64,000 nucleotides of DNA. It comes from an uncultured Alphaproteobacteria bacterium. Its GTDB lineage: Bacteria > Pseudomonadota > Alphaproteobacteria > Micavibrionales > Micavibrionaceae. Every line of letters starts with the position of its first letter. Position 1 is the first letter of the stretch. Made by a program: the position numbers and the translations under genes. The stretch is from contig CALDTV010000022.1 in NCBI GenBank assembly GCA_937923625.1, forward strand, positions 1 through 64,000, written 5' to 3'. The notes below the pieces were generated by a model. The model had not been told where the DNA came from. It made no database searches and saw nothing but the letters and a program-made list of their open reading frames with translations. Below, in pieces: positions 13,372 through 21,790 of this stretch.

Positions 13372-13746
13372 CTATTTAAGTTCGACAGTCGCGCCAGCTT
13401 CTTCAAGCTTCTTCTTGATTTCTTCAGCTTCGTCCTTCTTCGCGCCTTCTTTAAGCGGCTTCGGAGCACCTTCAACCAAGTCTTTCGCTTCTTTCAGACC
13501 AAGGCCTGTAATACCACGAACTTCTTTAATCACAGCGATTTTGTTACCACCAGCAGAAGCCAAGATAACATCAAAGTCTGTTTTTTCTTCTGCAGAACCA
13601 CCGTCATTGGCTGCTGCTGGAGCTGCTGCAACTGCTGCTGCCGCTGCTTCAATTCCATATTCATCTTTAAGGATATTTGTCAGCTCTGATGCTTCCATCA
13701 AAGTTAAAGCTACAATTTCCTCAGCTAGTTTTGCTACATTTGCCAT
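13372..13746 (-). CDS. rplL: 50S ribosomal protein L7/L12
   Basis: Stalk protein that recruits translation GTPases, present in several copies per ribosome. I chose the ATG at 13746 because it follows a strong AAGGAGAAAAG ribosome-binding site and gives [14 protein letters not shown], the family N-terminus, and 124 residues; a longer in-frame start ten codons upstream would put the ribosome-binding site inside the gene. The N-terminal dimerisation domain, an Ala/Gly-rich hinge (about residues 35-55) and the C-terminal domain ([35 protein letters not shown]) are all present. Cotranscribed with rplJ. Confidence 0.97.
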   Translation of the reverse strand: MANVAKLAEEIVALTLMEASELTNILKDEYGIEAAAAAVAAAPAAANDGGSAEEKTDFDVILASAGGNKIAVIKEVRGITGLGLKEAKDLVEGAPKPLKEGAKKDEAEEIKKKLEEAGATVELK

Positions 13747-13809
13747 TTTCTTTTCTCCTTGTAAAAATGTATTCAAATTAAAATTTTAGTAATTCTTAAA
13801 TCTTTAAAC

Positions 13810-14331
13810 TTAGGCTTCAGCCTTTTCAGCAACAGCCTTAACCGCACCCGCAACCTTGCCTGCAGGGGCATTTACAGCAGAAGCAATTTGACTTGCTGGC
13901 GCCATAACCATTACCGCAATTGTTGCACGCAATTCTTCAAGACTTGGCATTTTAGATAAGGCTTCAACCGCCGCCGCATCCAAAATTTTATCACCGTAAA
14001 CACCGCCCAAAACAACAAACTTGTCATTTTTCTTCGCAAAGGCTTGAGCCGCTTTCGCGCCCGAAACAGGATCAGCCGCCGTAGCCATACCAACAGGCCC
14101 CGCAAACATATCCGAAATCTGCTCTGCATTACCGCCTTTAGCCGCGATTTTCGCTAATGTGTTTTTAACAATCTTAAAACCAACATCTTCTTTACGCATT
14201 TCAAGACGTAATTCCGTAATGCTTTTCGCATCAAGGCCTGCATTTTGCGCCAAAACAATAATTTCTGCGCCATCCATACGGCCCTTAAGCTCTTCAATTT
14301 CTGCCTGTTTCGCGGCACGTGTCATCGCCAT
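13810..14331 (-). CDS. rplJ: 50S ribosomal protein L10
   Basis: Base of the ribosomal stalk; binds 23S rRNA and carries the L7/L12 dimers. 173 residues with the N-terminal rRNA-binding domain (AKQAEIEELKGRMDGAEIIV) and the C-terminal helix rich in Ala and Lys that binds L7/L12. The ATG follows GAAGGAACG. The long upstream leader (14332-14566) has its own promoter and an L10-leader-like fold, so the L10-L12 complex probably represses its own synthesis. rplL follows after 63 bases. Confidence 0.96.
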   Translation of the reverse strand: MAMTRAAKQAEIEELKGRMDGAEIIVLAQNAGLDAKSITELRLEMRKEDVGFKIVKNTLAKIAAKGGNAEQISDMFAGPVGMATAADPVSGAKAAQAFAKKNDKFVVLGGVYGDKILDAAAVEALSKMPSLEELRATIAVMVMAPASQIASAVNAPAGKVAGAVKAVAEKAEA

Positions 14332-14420
14332 TTTTTCGTTCCTTCGTCACTTTTTTTTATAAGCCTCAAGCGGGTAAACCCCCGAAGGCCAAACTAATTT
14401 TAAATCTCAACCAAAATAAA

Positions 14421-14562
14421 AGCGGCCTACAAGAGAGCCGCCTGTCCAAAATAATATCTGAGTTAAATAATAAAATAGTCTGATATCTACAAACTATTTC
14501 GTCAGTTAACCCTATCTATTGCAGGTTTATTAAGTGTGCTCCACCCCTGCAGTCTTGGACAG
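14421..14562 (-). promoter_or_regulatory. Candidate L10-type autoregulatory leader with attenuator hairpin
   Basis: Read on the minus strand, three nested pairings are visible. A closing stem joins CTGTCCAA (14562-14555) to TTGGACAG (14449-14442). Inside are TGCAGG/CCTGCA (14551-14546 with 14525-14520) and AAATAGT/ACTATTT (14499-14493 with 14479-14473). Immediately after, and overlapping the closing stem by two bases, comes a GC stem (14443-14421) followed by TTTTATTTT, which looks like an intrinsic terminator. Known L10 leaders bind the L10-L12 complex; that role here is inferred from position and shape. Confidence 0.6.
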
Positions 14563-14572
14563 AATTAACGCT

Positions 14573-14600
14573 GTTATAGCGATTAAAATTCATGCGTCAA
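14573..14600 (-). promoter_or_regulatory. Promoter of rplJ-rplL-rpoB-rpoC
   Basis: On the minus strand TTGACG (14600-14595) is separated by 16 bases from TATAAC (14578-14573). The -35 overlaps the last codon of frmB. Transcription from here would produce a leader of about 235 bases before the rplJ ATG. Confidence 0.65.
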
Positions 14601-15447
14601 GATGTTTTTATCAATATTCTATTATGGTGCCTTATATGATCACCCATAAAGCTTTGAATGAAATAATAACTGTGATCGTAGCCTTCATGTAAACGAAGGA
14701 TTAAATGCTGTTTTACTTGCTGACAGGCCGCCTCAAATAATTCTGGTTTCAATTGCTCTTTTAAAAACTTGTCATCCAATCCTTGGTCAATAAGAATAGC
14801 TGGATATTCCTCACGCGGACATGATTTTAACATTAAATGACAGGCGTCATGATTAAGCCATTCAGCTTCATCATCGCTTAAATAGCGTGAGAAAGCTTTT
14901 TGCCCCCACGGCACTTGCGATGGCGCGACAATTGGCGAAAAAGCCGACACAGATTTATAAGTTTGAGGGTATTTTAACGCCAGCGTCAACGCCCCATGCC
15001 CGCCCATCGAATGCCCCATAATGCCTTGTCGGTCTCTTTCTAGCGGAAATTCATTGCACACAAGATTTTGTAATTCTTCTGCAACATATTGTTCCATTTG
15101 ATAATTTTTTACCCATGGTTGGCGCGTCGCATTGATATAAAAACCTGCGCCTTTTCCAAAATCATAAGACTCCGCATCGTCAGGCACATCGTCGCCATGC
15201 GGCGAGGTGTCTGGCGCTATAATTGCCAAGCCTTGCTTCGCCGCAAAACCATAAGCCCCCGCTTTGGTTGTGAAATTTTCGTGATTACATGTAAGGCCAG
15301 AAAGAAACGTCACAAAAGGCACATTCCCTTGTGTGGCTTGGGGCGGCAAGAAGGTCGAAAAGCGCATTGTGCATTGAAGCGCTTCACTCTCGTGCTCCCA
15401 GACACTTAAATCGCCGCCGTGGCATTTATGGTTTTCAATTTTCTTCA

Positions 15448-15448
<1 letters not shown>
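14597..15448 (-). CDS. frmB: S-formylglutathione hydrolase
   Basis: Hydrolyses S-formylglutathione to formate and glutathione, the second step of glutathione-dependent formaldehyde detoxification; cytoplasmic. The 283-residue alpha/beta hydrolase (esterase D family) has the nucleophile elbow GHSMGGHGAL (Ser near residue 148), the acid region LIDQGLDDKFLK and the catalytic His in EGYDHSYYFIQSF near the C-terminus. The oxyanion region FLSGLTCNHENF is also typical. Its ATG overlaps the stop of the dehydrogenase by one base (TAATG), so the two are translationally coupled. It sits, unusually, between rplA and rplJ. Confidence 0.95.
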
Positions 15449-16557
<1,109 letters not shown>

Positions 16558-16626
16558 TTAGCTCTTTCGTTTTGTTGCAAAATAAGAGTAACGAAATATT
16601 ACGCAATGAACAACATGAACACCCAT

Positions 16627-16654
16627 AAAAAAAGGCGCATCACAATGACGCGCC
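16627..16654 (-). terminator. Intrinsic terminator of rplK-rplA
   Basis: On the minus strand GGCGCGTCA (16654-16646) pairs with TGATGCGCC (16642-16634) across a TTG loop, with one G-U pair, followed by seven T residues (16633-16627). It starts 31 bases after the rplA stop and separates the ribosomal genes from frmA. Confidence 0.85.
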
Positions 16655-16685
16655 TTTTCAAAAAATTATTGTTGTCTTAGAAAAA

Positions 16686-17399
16686 CTAAGCCGCTTTTGC
16701 TTGGTCCGCAGAAGCATCAAGATCAATTTTGATCCCGGGGCCCATCGTTGTTGAAAGCGTCACTTTATTGATGAATGTTCCTTTTGCACCGGCTGGGCGG
16801 GCTTTTTGGACTGTTTCAATAAAGGCATTAATATTTTCAATGATGTCCTTTTCAGCAAAGCTTGCTTTACCAACACCTGCGTGGACAATACCCGTTTTCT
16901 CTGCACGATATTCAATCGCGCCGCCTTTGGCCGCTTCAACAGCTGTTTTCACATCTGGTGTCACTGTACCCAATTTGGGGTTTGGCATCATGCCTTTTGG
17001 CCCTAAAATTTGGCCTAATTGACCAACAATCGGCATCATATCTGGTGTCGCGATACAACGGTCAAAATCCATTTCACCGTTTTTAATCTTATCCATCAGA
17101 TCTTCTGCCCCAACGATATCTGCGCCCGCTGTTTTCGCTTCGTCCGCCTTTGCATCTCTTGCAAATACAGCAACACGAACAGTCGCGCCTGTACCATGCG
17201 GCAGTGATGTCATACCGCGCACTTGTTGATCGGCATGTTTTGGGTCAATCCCTAAATTCATGGCAATATCAAAAGTTTCATCAAACTTACGTCCTTTTGA
17301 TAATCCCTGAAGAATTTTCACAGCGTCTGCTACAGAATAAAGCGTTTCACGATCAAATTTTTCGTTTGCAGCTTTCATATGTTTTGAATGAGTTGTCAT
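16686..17399 (-). CDS. rplA: 50S ribosomal protein L1
   Basis: Protein of the L1 stalk, which helps move deacylated tRNA out of the E site. I chose the ATG at 17399, four bases past the rplK stop, giving [15 protein letters not shown] and 237 residues, close to the usual 230; the in-frame codons further upstream overlap rplK. Conserved blocks include [51 protein letters not shown] and [14 protein letters not shown]. Overlap-like spacing implies coupling with rplK. In many bacteria L1 represses the L11 operon by binding its leader; I did not confirm a target here. Confidence 0.96.
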   Translation of the reverse strand: MTTHSKHMKAANEKFDRETLYSVADAVKILQGLSKGRKFDETFDIAMNLGIDPKHADQQVRGMTSLPHGTGATVRVAVFARDAKADEAKTAGADIVGAEDLMDKIKNGEMDFDRCIATPDMMPIVGQLGQILGPKGMMPNPKLGTVTPDVKTAVEAAKGGAIEYRAEKTGIVHAGVGKASFAEKDIIENINAFIETVQKARPAGAKGTFINKVTLSTTMGPGIKIDLDASADQAKAA

Positions 17400-17403
17400 G
17401 TTC

Positions 17404-17841
17404 TTATCCCTCCACAACTTCGACGCCCATGGAGCGTGCGGAGCCTTCGATGATGCGCATCGCGCCTTCAATATCTACTGCGTTCAAGTCGGGCATTTTG
17501 CTCTCCGCAATTTGCTTAACCTGTGATTTCTTTAAAACGCCAGCAACTTGAGTCCCCGGTGTATTTGCACCAGATTTCAACTTTAAGGCTTTTAAGATGA
17601 AGTAGCTATTTGGCGGCTGCTTCATGATGAAGTCGTATGACTTATCTTTATAAACCGAGATCACGACAGGAATCGGGATACCTTTTTCCATGTCACCTGT
17701 TTTAGAATTAAAATCATCGGTGAAGGCTTTAATGTTTACGCCATGTTGACCCAAGGCTGGACCGACGGGCGGCGCAGGGTTTGCCATCCCTGCGGGGATA
17801 ATCAGGTTAATAAAACCTGTTGGTGCTTCTTTTTTTGCCAT
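17404..17841 (-). CDS. rplK: 50S ribosomal protein L11
   Basis: Component of the GTPase-associated centre; binds the 1070 region of 23S rRNA and is needed for RelA activation. 145 residues with the conserved N-terminal [20 protein letters not shown] (thiostrepton-site prolines), the middle [19 protein letters not shown], and the C-terminal RNA-binding [14 protein letters not shown] promoter-like sequence lies about 210 bases upstream, after an unknown gene that separates it from nusG. First gene of the rplK-rplA unit. Confidence 0.97.
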   Translation of the reverse strand: MAKKEAPTGFINLIIPAGMANPAPPVGPALGQHGVNIKAFTDDFNSKTGDMEKGIPIPVVISVYKDKSYDFIMKQPPNSYFILKALKLKSGANTPGTQVAGVLKKSQVKQIAESKMPDLNAVDIEGAMRIIEGSARSMGVEVVEG

Positions 17842-18048
17842 TTCTAGCTTCCTTTTTTAATGGTTTTACGCTCCTAAAGTCGTTGAAACGGCTTATTGGG
17901 AAACGTAAAACACGTTGAAGTTAGGCTCGTAGGACAGCTCCGTCTAATGGACTTAATCATTTTAGACAAACACCTACTACAAGCGTTTAGAAGGGTTTTA
18001 TAGTGTTTCAGGGAAATTATGCAAGGAAAAAAGCCCCACAGCCGCTTG

Positions 18049-18077
18049 AATATAAAGCTGGAACAGATACATGCCAA
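18049..18077 (-). promoter_or_regulatory. Promoter of rplK-rplA
   Basis: On the minus strand TTGGCA (18077-18072) and TATATT (18054-18049) are separated by 17 bases. The leader to the rplK ATG would be about 200 bases. No coding sequence is credible in 17842-18127. Confidence 0.55.
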
Positions 18078-18127
18078 TTGAATTAACATAGCTATATATT
18101 GTTTTCATCTACTCATCCATAAAATGG

Positions 18128-18565
18128 TTAAGCTATTGATAAACGTTGTGGCGCCGTCGTTGATGATAAAAGTCCCTTGGAAATTGCCAAATCAAGATTA
18201 GATTCTAAACTGTTTAAAGCATTGGCTACTTCATTTTGTATATGCCTATAAATTTTTGCTTCTCGCGCGCTTAAATCTAAATCTACAAAGCCCATTGTTT
18301 GAAGTGCTTTTTGAATATCTAAAAGCGTGGACTCTGATAAGGGGATATATTCGCGCGCCCCTAAATCGAACATGGCGTGATGCTCACTTGTGACTACACC
18401 ATTTTTATCGACCCTGATAGCGGTATTACGAAAAGATATATGTTCAAGATAATTATGCCCGTCAGCGACATTAATCATGCCTTTAAGATTGTAAAAATCA
18501 GCATGACGATCGTAAGCCAGTTCAAAAGCTAGCCTGATACCTTTTTGAAAAACTCTATCACTCAC
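18128..18565 (-). CDS. Conserved-looking hypothetical protein between nusG and rplK
   Basis: A 145-residue soluble protein starting at GTG (MSDRVFQKG) behind an AAGGAT ribosome-binding site. I do not recognise a family. It has no signal peptide or membrane segment. The first half (about 25-90) is predicted beta-rich with many charged residues; the second half (about 90-140) is helical (DIQKALQTMGFVDLDLSAREA, then EVANALNSLESNLDLAIS). It lies behind the nusG terminator and before the rplK promoter, so it is its own unit placed inside the usual secE-nusG-rplK-rplA operon. Function unknown; a bystander insertion is as likely as a translation-related role. Confidence 0.75.
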   Translation of the reverse strand: MSDRVFQKGIRLAFELAYDRHADFYNLKGMINVADGHNYLEHISFRNTAIRVDKNGVVTSEHHAMFDLGAREYIPLSESTLLDIQKALQTMGFVDLDLSAREAKIYRHIQNEVANALNSLESNLDLAISKGLLSSTTAPQRLSIA

Positions 18566-18580
18566 ACATACATCCTTATT

Positions 18581-18616
18581 AAAAAAAAACGGCTAACCAT
18601 ATAATGATTAACCGTT
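18581..18616 (-). terminator. Intrinsic terminator of secE-nusG
   Basis: On the minus strand AACGGTTAA (18616-18608) pairs with TTAGCCGTT (18596-18588) with one G-U pair, followed by a long T tract (18589-18581). It begins about 30 bases after the nusG stop. Confidence 0.85.
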
Positions 18617-18646
18617 TTCGTCAATTATTATGTAATTTTAAGGACA

Positions 18647-19177
18647 CTACATCTTTTCAACTTGGGAATATTCAAGCTCAACAGGTGTTGCGCGGCCAAA
18701 GATAGAAACAGAAACCTTAAGCTTTGCTTTTTCTTCGTCAATTTCTTCGACAATACCGTTGAAAGAAGCAAATGGCCCATCGGCTACTTTAACTTCTTCA
18801 CCAATATCAAAGATGATAGAAGGACGTGGGCTATCAACGCCTTCTTGAATTTGTTTAATTAAAGCTGCCGCTTCTTTTTCACTAATCGGTACGGGCTTGT
18901 TACCGCCGCCTAAAAAGCCTGTCACTTTTGGGGTGTCTTTCACCATGTGCCAAACTTGGTCGCTCATATCTAATTTTGCCAAAACATAACCAGGGAAGAA
19001 TTTACGTTCTGCCTGAACACGTTGACCGCGTTTAACTTCAACCACTTCTTCAGTGGGCACCATGATTTCTTCAACCGCGTCGCTTAACTTTAGCTTACGC
19101 GCTTTTTCAAAAATTGCTTCCTTAACTTTATTCTCAAAACCTGAATAAACATGTAGTACGTACCAGCGCATTGCCAT
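18647..19177 (-). CDS. nusG: Transcription termination/antitermination protein NusG
   Basis: Universal RNA polymerase processivity factor that also links to Rho and to the ribosome. 176 residues: the NGN domain (MRWYVLHVYSGFENKVKEAI at residues 3-22, then PGYVLAKLDMSDQVWHMVK, VTGFLGG) and the KOW domain (EEVKVADGPFASFNGIVEEI, about 118-137). The ATG at 19177 follows an AAGGAAAAAGG ribosome-binding site; Met3 is an alternative. It is 19 bases downstream of secE, the classic pair. Confidence 0.97.
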   Translation of the reverse strand: MAMRWYVLHVYSGFENKVKEAIFEKARKLKLSDAVEEIMVPTEEVVEVKRGQRVQAERKFFPGYVLAKLDMSDQVWHMVKDTPKVTGFLGGGNKPVPISEKEAAALIKQIQEGVDSPRPSIIFDIGEEVKVADGPFASFNGIVEEIDEEKAKLKVSVSIFGRATPVELEYSQVEKM

Positions 19178-19196
19178 GGCCTTTTTCCTTCTTTTT

Positions 19197-19394
19197 TTAA
19201 TTACCCAAATTCAAAATAAAATTGATCAAAAACGCGATAATCTGATCCGCGAAGAACAAAAATAATGACGCCAATGTTACCATAATAAACACCGCGATCA
19301 CGCTCACTGTTGTTTCTTTACGGGACGGCCAAACAACCTTCTTGGTCTCCGCCTTCACCTGCTGAATAAATTCCATAGGATTAGTTTTAGCCAT
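19197..19394 (-). CDS. secE: Preprotein translocase subunit SecE
   Basis: Essential clamp of the SecYEG channel. The 65-residue short form has one amphipathic helix (residues 6-24, QQVKAETKKVVWPSRKET, with the conserved VWPSRKE motif) and a single C-terminal membrane segment (about 29-60). A good AGGAGATTATA ribosome-binding site precedes the ATG. In many bacteria a tRNA-Trp gene sits just upstream of secE; I find none in 19395-19550, only a short hairpin at 19421-19436. Confidence 0.95.
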   Translation of the reverse strand: MAKTNPMEFIQQVKAETKKVVWPSRKETTVSVIAVFIMVTLASLFLFFADQIIAFLINFILNLGN

Positions 19395-19550
19395 TATAAT
19401 CTCCTGCTTATATATTGCCTTTCCCGCAAGCGGGAAGACGCTTTTCCCATTTTGACCATAGGTTCGTAGAGCCGTGAGGCCTTTAAAACACTAAGAAACT
19501 AGGGGAATAATCATTATTTAGCTGAACCTTTCGAATAAATCCAGTAAAAT

Positions 19551-20123
19551 ATGTTTCTTATGAGAAAAATAATCAAAACTCCAACGCTACAGACCGATCG
19601 CCTTTTATTACGCCCCCTTAGATTGGAAGATGCAGACGCGCTACAAAAACATTTTAATAATTGGAATATCGTAAAGAATTTAAACGAAAACATCCCTTGG
19701 CCGCAGCCAGAAGATGGATGCTATCAGTTTTATAGAAATGAAGCCTTACCCAGAGTGGCTGAGGGGAAAGCACATCTATGGACAATATTTTATAACGAAC
19801 AAGCTATTGGTCTGTTGGAGATTGTCGTGCCTGGTTCAAGAAACACCTTAGGTGATCGCGGTTTCTGGCTAGCAGAACCTTATTGGGGCAAAGGTTTAAT
19901 GACCGAAGCTATTGCAGCCGTCAATGATTTCATTTTTGATGAATTGAAATTCGTATCCATCACCGTCCATAACTATAAAGATAATATTGGGTCACACCGC
20001 GTTAAGGAAAAAACAGGTTCGGTTTTATTAAAAACAACAAAAGAAATGTGGCGCGGCGACCATAGGGATGGTGAAGTTTGGAAGCTAACTGCAGAAAACT
20101 GGCGTAGGTTTCGGGGGCGATAA
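19551..20123 (+). CDS. GNAT-family N-acetyltransferase (RimJ/RimL-like)
   Basis: Predicted acetyl-CoA-dependent acetyltransferase of the ribosomal-protein-serine acetyltransferase group. About 190 residues: TDRLLLRPLRLEDADALQ near the start, the acceptor-side strand GDRGFWLAEPYWGKGLMTEAI with the Q/RxxGxG/A-like pyrophosphate loop (GKGLMTEA), and a C-terminal segment SHRVKEKTGSVLL. The start could be the ATG at 19551 or three codons later (MRKIIKTPTLQTDR); neither has a clear ribosome-binding site. It stands alone on the plus strand, divergent from secE. Substrate unknown; may be a small molecule or protein N-terminus. Confidence 0.85.
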   Translation: MFLMRKIIKTPTLQTDRLLLRPLRLEDADALQKHFNNWNIVKNLNENIPWPQPEDGCYQFYRNEALPRVAEGKAHLWTIFYNEQAIGLLEIVVPGSRNTLGDRGFWLAEPYWGKGLMTEAIAAVNDFIFDELKFVSITVHNYKDNIGSHRVKEKTGSVLLKTTKEMWRGDHRDGEVWKLTAENWRRFRGR

Positions 20124-20125
20124 CA

Positions 20126-20749
20126 TTAGCTTACCACCATAATACCCACCACAACAGGTTCGATAAAAAATTGATCATATTGATCAAATATGTGATTTAA
20201 AAACATATTATTTTTTTCAGAAGACTCTATCGTTAATTTTTTTGATAAATCATCAAAATATTGATGATTTCTGACTTTGACAGCATGATGAAATCCATCA
20301 ATATCTTTCACAATAAAATCTTGAATAATTTGATAAGCTTGGTTGTAAGAAAAACCATTTATTGTTTTTGTTTGACGATAAATTCTATCACGATAAAGCG
20401 ATGTATAATTGTGCATTATTATATTAGAAATAAGATCAGTATTTTCAAATAAAGTAGCATAATTTTCTTGTATTTCTCTACGGGCATTCGGCCTATCTGC
20501 TGGCTTAATTCCCGCTAGTGATAAGATTTTTTCAAAATGCTCTCCCGTGCCATTTTGAACATCCATTTTCAATTCATCATAATGTTTAACAACATAGTTT
20601 TTAACGGCATTTCGTTTTTTATTATAAGCCGCATTTTCAATCGTATTACCAATTAACGCCCCTGGAAGTTGCCACCATGATGGAAGGTGACTTGCTTGCT
20701 GAGTACAAGCACTTAAGAACAAACAAAAGCATAATATTATGTATCGCAT
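20126..20749 (-). CDS. Predicted lipoprotein of unknown function
   Basis: 207 residues with a short hydrophobic signal and lipobox (CLFLSAC, Cys at about residue 15), so a lipid-anchored envelope protein. The mature part has no motif I recognise. It is mostly helical and polar, with a repeated basic start (NAAYNKKRNAVKNYVVKHYDE) and a hydrophobic C-terminus (FIEPVVVGIMVVS). AT-rich relative to neighbours. It ends 2 bases from the convergent GNAT gene and starts 9 bases after the pdxA stop on the same strand, so it may be cotranscribed with pdxA. Confidence 0.7.
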   Translation of the reverse strand: MRYIILCFCLFLSACTQQASHLPSWWQLPGALIGNTIENAAYNKKRNAVKNYVVKHYDELKMDVQNGTGEHFEKILSLAGIKPADRPNARREIQENYATLFENTDLISNIIMHNYTSLYRDRIYRQTKTINGFSYNQAYQIIQDFIVKDIDGFHHAVKVRNHQYFDDLSKKLTIESSEKNNMFLNHIFDQYDQFFIEPVVVGIMVVS

Positions 20750-20757
20750 ATATGAAC

Positions 20758-21747
20758 TTATTCTTTGTGAGTACGTTTTATCGAGATATTTGCGGCCATT
20801 TTAATCGCATTAATAAAACTATCTGCCCGTGCAATTCCTTTACCAGTAATGTCTAACGCTGTACCGTGATCGGGCGATGTTCTAACCACAGACAACCCTA
20901 ATGTGATATTAACGCCACCATGAAAATCTAACGTTTTAAGCGGTATTAATGCTTGGTCATGATACATCCCCAACGCGACATCATACTGCGCCCTTGCCTC
21001 TTCATGAAACATGGTGTCGGCGGGATAAGGGCCGCTCACATTCAGTCCTTCGGCTTTTATTTTTTGAATAGCAGGCGCAATGACATCACGGTCTTCTGTG
21101 CCAATTGTCGCCTCTTCACCTGCATGCGGATTCAATCCTGCCACAGCGATATGTGGCGTCTTTAAACCAAAATCTTTTTGCAATGACCTATAAATAATGT
21201 GTACTTTTTCAATGATTAAGTCTTGCGTTATTTTTGATGGAACATCTTTTAACGGGATATGCACCGTTAGCGGCACAACGCGTAAATCTTTTGCCGCCAA
21301 CATCATGATCGGTGTTTCGTTTTTGCCACACAAATGTGCCAAATATTCTGTATGACCTGGATGGTTAAAACCAATATCATATAATGCCGCCTTATGAATC
21401 GGGTTGGTTACAACCCCTGCCGCTTGGCCATTGAGACAAAGTTCAACGGCTTGTGAAATAGAGCGTAAAACCGCTTCACCATTAGCAGGGTTTAAAACAC
21501 CCGCTTGTGGTTTCTCTTTTAAAGAAAGTTGTAAGACAGGCAATGCCTCCTTAAATACGTCAATAGCTTCGGCAGGATGAGTGATTTCTTTTAGCGGAAC
21601 GTTCGGGTCAATTGCCGCTAAACGATCTATATTATCAGTCGTGAAAAATGGTGGAAGATTGTAAACGTCTCGTTCACGCCACGCTTTCAGCGTCAGTTCG
21701 CCGCCAATGCCCGCAGGCTCTCCCATTGTTATAACCAAAGGTTTCAT
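20758..21747 (-). CDS. pdxA: 4-hydroxythreonine-4-phosphate dehydrogenase
   Basis: NAD-dependent step of the DXP-dependent pyridoxal-phosphate pathway. I chose the ATG at 21747, giving MKPLVITMGEPAGIGGEL and 329 residues; a TTG seven codons upstream is possible but lacks support. Metal- and substrate-binding residues appear in FNHPGHTEYLA, VAGLNPHAGE and GMYHDQALIPLKTL, and the C-terminal signature in RTSPDHGTALDITGKG. It is usually next to ksgA or surA; here it stands downstream of the RTX gene instead. Confidence 0.95.
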   Translation of the reverse strand: MKPLVITMGEPAGIGGELTLKAWRERDVYNLPPFFTTDNIDRLAAIDPNVPLKEITHPAEAIDVFKEALPVLQLSLKEKPQAGVLNPANGEAVLRSISQAVELCLNGQAAGVVTNPIHKAALYDIGFNHPGHTEYLAHLCGKNETPIMMLAAKDLRVVPLTVHIPLKDVPSKITQDLIIEKVHIIYRSLQKDFGLKTPHIAVAGLNPHAGEEATIGTEDRDVIAPAIQKIKAEGLNVSGPYPADTMFHEEARAQYDVALGMYHDQALIPLKTLDFHGGVNITLGLSVVRTSPDHGTALDITGKGIARADSFINAIKMAANISIKRTHKE

Positions 21748-21790
21748 GCGGTATTTATAGCACGGCAATTGAATATATTAAGAAGAATTT

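Noticed and set aside
17874-18089. 71-codon minus-strand frame before rplK
   Set aside because: It overlaps the rplK promoter, has no ribosome-binding site, and its hydrophobic start looks accidental.
19395-19550. Expected tRNA-Trp upstream of secE
   Set aside because: No cloverleaf can be drawn; only a short TTCCCGCAAGCGGGAA hairpin and AT-rich sequence are present.
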